64,000 bases of DNA from Ruegeria arenilitoris (GTDB lineage Bacteria; Pseudomonadota; Alphaproteobacteria; Rhodobacterales; Rhodobacteraceae), in assembly GCF_013032445.1 (NCBI RefSeq), contig NZ_WQCA01000009.1:62001-126000 (forward strand), written 5' to 3'. Under the pieces are notes generated by a model that searched no databases, was not told the origin of the DNA, and saw only the letters and a program-made list of their open reading frames with translations. Position numbers and translations under genes: made by a program. Below are positions 59,866 through 64,000 of this stretch, piece by piece. Numbering within the stretch: the first letter of the stretch is position 1; the number at the start of each line of letters is the position of its first letter.

Positions 59866-61252
59866 AACTGTGGATCGGACCGTCGCCACAGGCCAGCGCG
59901 GCCTCGCGCACCGCTTCGGAATATGTCGGGTGGGCGTGGCAGGTCAGGGCTAGATCCTCGGCTGAGGCACCGAATTCCATCGCGACGCAGACCTCGTGGA
60001 TCAGGTCACCCGCTGCCGGGCCAATAATGTGGCAGCCCAGAATGCGGTCGGTTTCCTTGTCGGCCAGAATCTTGACGAACCCGTCGGCAGCAAAGTTCGC
60101 CTTGGCGCGGCCATTGCCCATGAACATGAACTTGCCGACCTTGTAAGCGCGATCTGCGGCCTTGAGCGTTTCTTCGGTCTCGCCGACATTCGCCACTTCG
60201 GGCCATGTATAGATCACGCCCGGGATGACGCCATAGTTTACGTGGCCATGCTTGCCCGCGACCTGCTCGGCGGCGGCCATGCCTTCATCCTCGGCCTTGT
60301 GGGCCAGCATCGGGCCTTCGGTGACGTCACCGATGGCATAGATGCCCGGCACGTTGGTCTGCCAGTCGGCGCCAACTTTGATCTGACCGCGCGGGGTCAT
60401 TTCAACGCCCAGAGCCTCAAGCCCCAGCCCGTCTGAGAATGGCTTACGGCCGGTGGCAACCAGAACGGTGTCGGCGTCGATAACGTGTTCACTGTCATCC
60501 TTGCGCAGCTTGTAGGTGACCTTGGCCTTGGTCTTGGTGGCTTCGGTCTTTTGAACCGCCGCACCCATGACGAACTTCAGGCCCTGCTTTTTCAGGATAC
60601 GCTGGAAGGTCTTCTGCACCTCGGGGTCCATGCCCGGAGTAATCACGTCGAGGAATTCGATGACGGTGACCTCGGCCCCCAGACGTTGATAGACCGAGCC
60701 CAGTTCCAGACCGATCACACCCGCACCGATGACAACCATCTTTTTCGGAATCTTGCCCAGTGACAGCGCACCGGTCGAGGTTACGACGACCTTTTCATCG
60801 ACCTCAACACCCGGCAACGACGCTGGCTCGGACCCCGATGCGATGATGATGTTTTTGGCAGAGTGAATCTCATCGCCCACCTTCACCTGACCGGCAGCCG
60901 GGATCGAGCCCCAACCCTTGAGCCAGTCGATCTTGTTCTTCTTGAACAGGAACTCGATGCCCTTGGTGTTGCCCTCGATGGTTTCTTCCTTGTAGGCCTG
61001 CATCTGTTTCCAATCGACCGAGGGGCTTTTGCCCTTCAGGCCCATCTTGGCAAAGTTATGCTCGGCCTCATGCAGTTGATGGCTGGCGTGCAACAGAGCC
61101 TTGGACGGGATGCAGCCTACGTTCAGACAGGTGCCGCCCAGGGTTTCACGCCCTTCGACAACAGCGGTTTTCAGGCCCAGCTGGGCGCAGCGGATGGCGC
61201 AGACATAGCCGCCGGGGCCGGCGCCGATTACGATGACGTCATAGTTTGCCAT
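59864..61252 (-). CDS. lpdA: Dihydrolipoyl dehydrogenase (E3)
   Basis: 462 residues. It reoxidises the lipoyl groups of 2-oxo-acid dehydrogenase complexes with FAD and NAD. FAD motif [20 protein letters not shown], redox pair [16 protein letters not shown] (CxxxxC), NAD motif [20 protein letters not shown] and active-site [18 protein letters not shown] (His-Glu). It lies downstream of odhA-odhB, with a small gene between, as the third complex enzyme. Confidence 0.96.
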   Translation of the reverse strand: MANYDVIVIGAGPGGYVCAIRCAQLGLKTAVVEGRETLGGTCLNVGCIPSKALLHASHQLHEAEHNFAKMGLKGKSPSVDWKQMQAYKEETIEGNTKGIEFLFKKNKIDWLKGWGSIPAAGQVKVGDEIHSAKNIIIASGSEPASLPGVEVDEKVVVTSTGALSLGKIPKKMVVIGAGVIGLELGSVYQRLGAEVTVIEFLDVITPGMDPEVQKTFQRILKKQGLKFVMGAAVQKTEATKTKAKVTYKLRKDDSEHVIDADTVLVATGRKPFSDGLGLEALGVEMTPRGQIKVGADWQTNVPGIYAIGDVTEGPMLAHKAEDEGMAAAEQVAGKHGHVNYGVIPGVIYTWPEVANVGETEETLKAADRAYKVGKFMFMGNGRAKANFAADGFVKILADKETDRILGCHIIGPAAGDLIHEVCVAMEFGASAEDLALTCHAHPTYSEAVREAALACGDGPIHS

Positions 61253-61325
61253 TATACTCTCCTAAGTCGACCGGATTGACCGGTGGCTGCATGATCCGGT
61301 GTGACCGGAACATGCGGTGCGTTCT

Positions 61326-61598
61326 TCAAACCGGTTCCAGCAGCTTGATCGTGATATGCGCAATGCCGCCGCGTTCGTGGTGCATCGCCAGCTCTTCGGA
61401 TCCGAAAAAGGCCCGCGCCTTGTCCAGGTTCGTGACCTCGAACATGGCGATGGCGTGATCTGCCTGATCCGGGTCACGCCAGACATGCAGGTCGCGGATG
61501 CCCGCAGCCTTGCGCATCGGCTTGTCCTCGCGGAATACTTTCAGCCAGGCGTCGAAATCGGCCACATCGGCCTGCCACAATACATGCGTTGCCATCAT
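61326..61598 (-). CDS. Small dimeric alpha/beta-barrel protein between odhB and lpdA
   Basis: 90 residues: ATHVLWQADVADFDAWLKVF, AGIRDLHVWRDPDQADHAIA and NLDKARAFFGSEELAMHHER. The pattern fits ABM/cyclase-like ferredoxin-fold proteins, which are often small dimers with monooxygenase or cyclase roles. Its ATG overlaps the odhB stop (TAATG), so it is cotranscribed with the 2-oxoglutarate dehydrogenase genes. Function unknown. Confidence 0.78.
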   Translation of the reverse strand: MMATHVLWQADVADFDAWLKVFREDKPMRKAAGIRDLHVWRDPDQADHAIAMFEVTNLDKARAFFGSEELAMHHERGGIAHITIKLLEPV

Positions 61599-63097
61599 TA
61601 CAGATCCATCAGCAGTCGGCGCGGATCTTCCAGCGCCTCTTTCACACGAACAAGGAAAGTCACCGCACCCTTGCCGTCAACGATCCGGTGGTCATAGGAC
61701 AGCGCCAGATACATCATCGGACGGATCACGACCTGACCGTTGATCGCCATAGGGCGGTCCTGGATCTTGTGCATGCCCAGAATACCCGACTGCGGGGGGT
61801 TCAGGATCGGCGACGACATCAGCGAGCCATAAACACCACCGTTCGAGATGGTGAAGGTGCCGCCCTGCATTTCGGCCATCGAAAGTTTGCCGTCACGGGC
61901 GCGCTTGCCTTTTTCGGCGATGGCTTTCTCGATCGCTGCGAAGGACATGCTGTCGGCATCGCGGATGACCGGAACCACCAGACCAGTGGGCGTACCGGCA
62001 GCAACGCCCATGTGGACGAAGTTCTTGTAGACGATGTCGGTGCCGTCGATCTCGGCGTTCACCTCGGGCACTTCTTTCAGCGCGTGGCAGCAGGCCTTGG
62101 TGAAGAAGGACATAAAGCCCAGACGCACGCCGTGCTTCTTCTCGAACTGCTCTTTGTACTGGTTGCGCAGGGCCATCACTTCGGTCATGTCCACCTCGTT
62201 ATAGGTGGTCAGCATGGCGGCGGTGTTCTGGCTGTCTTTCAAGCGCTTGGCGATGGTCTGGCGCAGGCGGGTCATCTTGACTCGTTCCTCGCGTGCCGAA
62301 TCCTCGGCGGCCACAGGCGCGCGCGGTGCAGGCGCAGGGGCCGCAGCCGGAGCCGCAGCGGTTGCCACCGCACGGGCCACGTCCTCTTTCATGATGCGGC
62401 CATCGCGACCGGTGCCGGTGACCTGGCCAGCGGACAGACCAGCCTCGGCCATCGCTTTTTCGGCCGACGGCGCATTGGCCACGTCTTTGCCTGCGGTGGC
62501 GGCTGCCGGAGCGGCGGCTGCGGCCGGAGCAGCGGCAGGGGCGGCAACGGCGCCTGCTCCCGAGATCACCGCCAACTTGGCCGAGGCATTCACCGTGGCC
62601 CCTTCCGGAGCTACGATTTCTGCCAGAACGCCAGCGGCCGGGGCAGGAACCTCGACGGACACTTTGTCGGTTTCAAGCTCGCACAGCATTTCATCCTGTG
62701 CGACGGCATCGCCTACCTGTTTGAACCAGGTGGATACGGTGGCTTCGGTAACCGACTCGCCCAGGGTGGGCACCATCACATCAACGCTGCCTGCGCCTGC
62801 GGCCGGGGCGGCCTCGGATGCGGGGGCAGCAGTTGGCGCGGGGGCCGGGGTTGCACCTTCGCCTGCGGCAATGGTCGCCAGCAGGGCATCAACGCCAACG
62901 GTTTCACCTTCTGCGGCCACGATTTCACCCATCACGCCTGCTGCCGGCGCGGGGACTTCGACGGTTACCTTGTCAGTTTCAAGCTCACAGAGCATCTCAT
63001 CCACGGCCACGGCATCACCGGGTTTCTTGAACCAGGTCGCAACGGTGGCTTCGGTGACGGATTCGCCAAGCGTGGGAACACGAACTTCAATGGTCAT
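61598..63097 (-). CDS. odhB: 2-oxoglutarate dehydrogenase E2 with two lipoyl domains
   Basis: 499 residues, succinyltransferase core of the complex. Two lipoyl domains lie in tandem: residues ~2-78 (lysine 43 in [17 protein letters not shown]) and ~104-180 (lysine 145 in [17 protein letters not shown]), joined by Ala/Pro linkers. The E1/E3-binding domain is near residues 209-245 ([14 protein letters not shown]). The catalytic domain ends with [20 protein letters not shown] (His and Asp). E. coli SucB has one lipoyl domain, so this is longer. It overlaps the small downstream gene by one base. Confidence 0.95.
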   Translation of the reverse strand: MTIEVRVPTLGESVTEATVATWFKKPGDAVAVDEMLCELETDKVTVEVPAPAAGVMGEIVAAEGETVGVDALLATIAAGEGATPAPAPTAAPASEAAPAAGAGSVDVMVPTLGESVTEATVSTWFKQVGDAVAQDEMLCELETDKVSVEVPAPAAGVLAEIVAPEGATVNASAKLAVISGAGAVAAPAAAPAAAAAPAAATAGKDVANAPSAEKAMAEAGLSAGQVTGTGRDGRIMKEDVARAVATAAAPAAAPAPAPRAPVAAEDSAREERVKMTRLRQTIAKRLKDSQNTAAMLTTYNEVDMTEVMALRNQYKEQFEKKHGVRLGFMSFFTKACCHALKEVPEVNAEIDGTDIVYKNFVHMGVAAGTPTGLVVPVIRDADSMSFAAIEKAIAEKGKRARDGKLSMAEMQGGTFTISNGGVYGSLMSSPILNPPQSGILGMHKIQDRPMAINGQVVIRPMMYLALSYDHRIVDGKGAVTFLVRVKEALEDPRRLLMDL

Positions 63098-63100
63098 CGT

Positions 63101-64000
63101 TTACTTTCCTTCGATGCTCAGCGCTTCGTTCACGAGCGCTTCTTGTTGGGCTTTGTGTTGGCTGGCCAGACCCGTCGCAGGCGAAGCCGAGGTGGCGCGA
63201 CCGACATAACGGGGCCGTGTGTGCTTGGCCTTGATGCGGGTCAGGACCCATTCGATATTGGGTTCGATAAAGGTCCAGGCACCCTGGTTCTTGGGCTCTT
63301 CCTGACACCAGATGATCTCGGCACCCTTGAAGCGCTCAAGCTCAGCGATCAGCGAATGCGCCGGGAACGGGTAGTATTGCTCGATCCGCATCAGGTAGAC
63401 ATCGTCGATGCCACGCGCGTCACGCTCTTCCAACAGGTCGTAGTAGACCTTGCCGGAACACATCACGACACGCTTGATCTTGTCGTCCTTGACCAGCTTG
63501 GTCTCGGAATTGCCCTGCTGCGCATCATCCCACAGCACCCGGTGGAAGCTGGAGCCGGTGGTGAACTCTTCGGCCTTGCTGACGGCCAGCTTGTGGCGCA
63601 GCAGCGACTTCGGCGTCACTAGGATCAGCGGCTTGCGGAAGGTGCGGTGCAACTGACGGCGCAGGATGTGGAAGTAGTTCGCAGGCGTAGTGCAGTTCGC
63701 CACGATCCAGTTGTCCTGACCGCACATTTGCAGGAAGCGTTCCAGACGCGCCGAGCTGTGTTCCGGACCTTGGCCTTCGAACCCGTGCGGCAGCAGACAG
63801 ACCAGACCGGACATCCGCAGCCATTTGCTTTCGCCCGAACTGATAAACTGGTCGAACATGATCTGCGCGCCGTTGGCGAAGTCACCGAACTGGGCCTCCC
63901 ACAGGGTCAGCGCGTTGGGTTCGGCCAGCGAATAGCCGTATTCGAAACCCAGCACCGCGTATTCCGACAGCATCGAGTCGATCACTTCGTATTTCGACTG
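63101..64000 (-). CDS. odhA: 2-oxoglutarate dehydrogenase E1, C-terminal part
   Basis: 300 codons from the right edge to the stop, so only the C-terminal third is seen. It includes SMLSEYAVLGFEYGYSLAEP, then MFDQFISSGESKWLRMSGLV, VCLLPHGFEGQGPEHSSARL, RKPLILVTPKSLLRHKLAVS and the ending VGRATSASPATGLASQHKAQ. This is the transketolase-like C-terminal domain of the thiamine-diphosphate E1. The gene precedes odhB by 3 bases in the same operon. The start lies outside the window. Confidence 0.95.
   Translation of the reverse strand, partial: QSKYEVIDSMLSEYAVLGFEYGYSLAEPNALTLWEAQFGDFANGAQIMFDQFISSGESKWLRMSGLVCLLPHGFEGQGPEHSSARLERFLQMCGQDNWIVANCTTPANYFHILRRQLHRTFRKPLILVTPKSLLRHKLAVSKAEEFTTGSSFHRVLWDDAQQGNSETKLVKDDKIKRVVMCSGKVYYDLLEERDARGIDDVYLMRIEQYYPFPAHSLIAELERFKGAEIIWCQEEPKNQGAWTFIEPNIEWVLTRIKAKHTRPRYVGRATSASPATGLASQHKAQQEALVNEALSIEGK

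Noticed and set aside
61589..63622. 677-codon open frame on the plus strand opposite odhB
   Set aside because: It lies opposite conserved lipoyl and catalytic motifs on the minus strand. Its Gly/His/Arg-rich translation is what the complement of high-GC coding DNA usually gives.
1..64000. Mobile element, phage, CRISPR array, rRNA or tRNA genes
   Set aside because: I found no transposase, integrase, phage structural gene, regular repeat-spacer series or rRNA/tRNA-like sequence in the gaps. The few intergenic regions are short.

Overview
The window reads as an ordinary core-chromosome stretch of an alphaproteobacterium of the Rhodobacteraceae (Roseobacter group, Ruegeria-like). This is inferred from the gene families and their order: argH, small lipoprotein, lysA and a TIGR02302-type protein followed by ftsE-ftsX-plsC; a PHB pair phbB/phbA; an aa3 oxidase subunit IV; an OdhB with two lipoyl domains; and many four-base ATGA/GTGA overlaps between genes. 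Most coding DNA is roughly 60-65% GC. I saw no transposase, integrase, phage gene, CRISPR array, rRNA or tRNA.

Layout. 1-2.9 kb: partial DUF2189-like gene, quinone oxidoreductase, a small outer-membrane barrel with a long hairpin-rich leader, and a secreted YHS protein. 2.9-7.35 kb (minus): a seven-gene operon in which every gene overlaps the next: pyrB, three unknown membrane proteins, a dihydroorotase-like protein without its catalytic residues (PyrX type), plsY and a small unknown. 7.4-10.7 kb: Cys-rich secreted protein, Fe-S-less family-4-like uracil-DNA glycosylase, metallophosphoesterase, LysE exporter, moaB. 10.7-18.5 kb: RND efflux pair, Nudix hydrolase, DsbD-N-like protein, YqgE, TsaC. 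18.6-25.2 kb: acyl-CoA dehydrogenase with an MBL hydrolase, GDPD with a PLA2-like secreted protein, oxidase subunit IV, and a lipoprotein with a permuted NlpC/P60-like His/Cys order. 25.1-31.2 kb: azlCD, then a molybdenum-cofactor cluster fdhD, (low-GC AEC transporter), mobA-mobB-moeA, GNAT. 31.2-35.6 kb: membrane protein, greA, VOC protein under a SoxR-type operator, soxR, ETF-QO. 35.7-42.5 kb: TPR protein, ispE, polyprenyl synthase, DUF2007, tRNA methyltransferase, DUF465, EamA exporter, LysR and a 36-residue ORF. 42.6-48.9 kb (minus): phbB, phbA, EAL protein, sterol desaturase family, small unknowns, TlpA. 48.9-58.6 kb: argH, two lipoproteins, lysA, TIGR02302, zinc-ribbon protein, ftsEX, plsC, a PPOX flavoprotein. 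58.6-59.9 kb: a lower-GC flavodoxin-fold reductase/TetR pair around three copies of one palindrome. 59.9-64 kb: lpdA, a small barrel protein, odhB and the end of odhA.

How the genes work together: acyl-CoA dehydrogenase, ETF-QO, PHB synthesis and the 2-oxoglutarate dehydrogenase complex make a carbon and electron-flow theme. fdhD, moaB, mobAB and moeA supply molybdoenzymes. plsY, plsC and GDPD handle phospholipids, and ftsEX and the TIGR02302 protein work at the envelope.

I did not find a dramatic new defence or mobile system. The observations most worth a second look are the PyrX-type operon with its three unknown membrane proteins, the structured leader of the outer-membrane gene, the triple TetR operator, the Fe-S-less UDG, the PLA2-like protein behind GDPD, the Cys-rich secreted protein and the argH-lysA lipoproteins. 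Translation starts were moved from the longest frame where a Shine-Dalgarno site, signal peptide or overlap favoured another codon.
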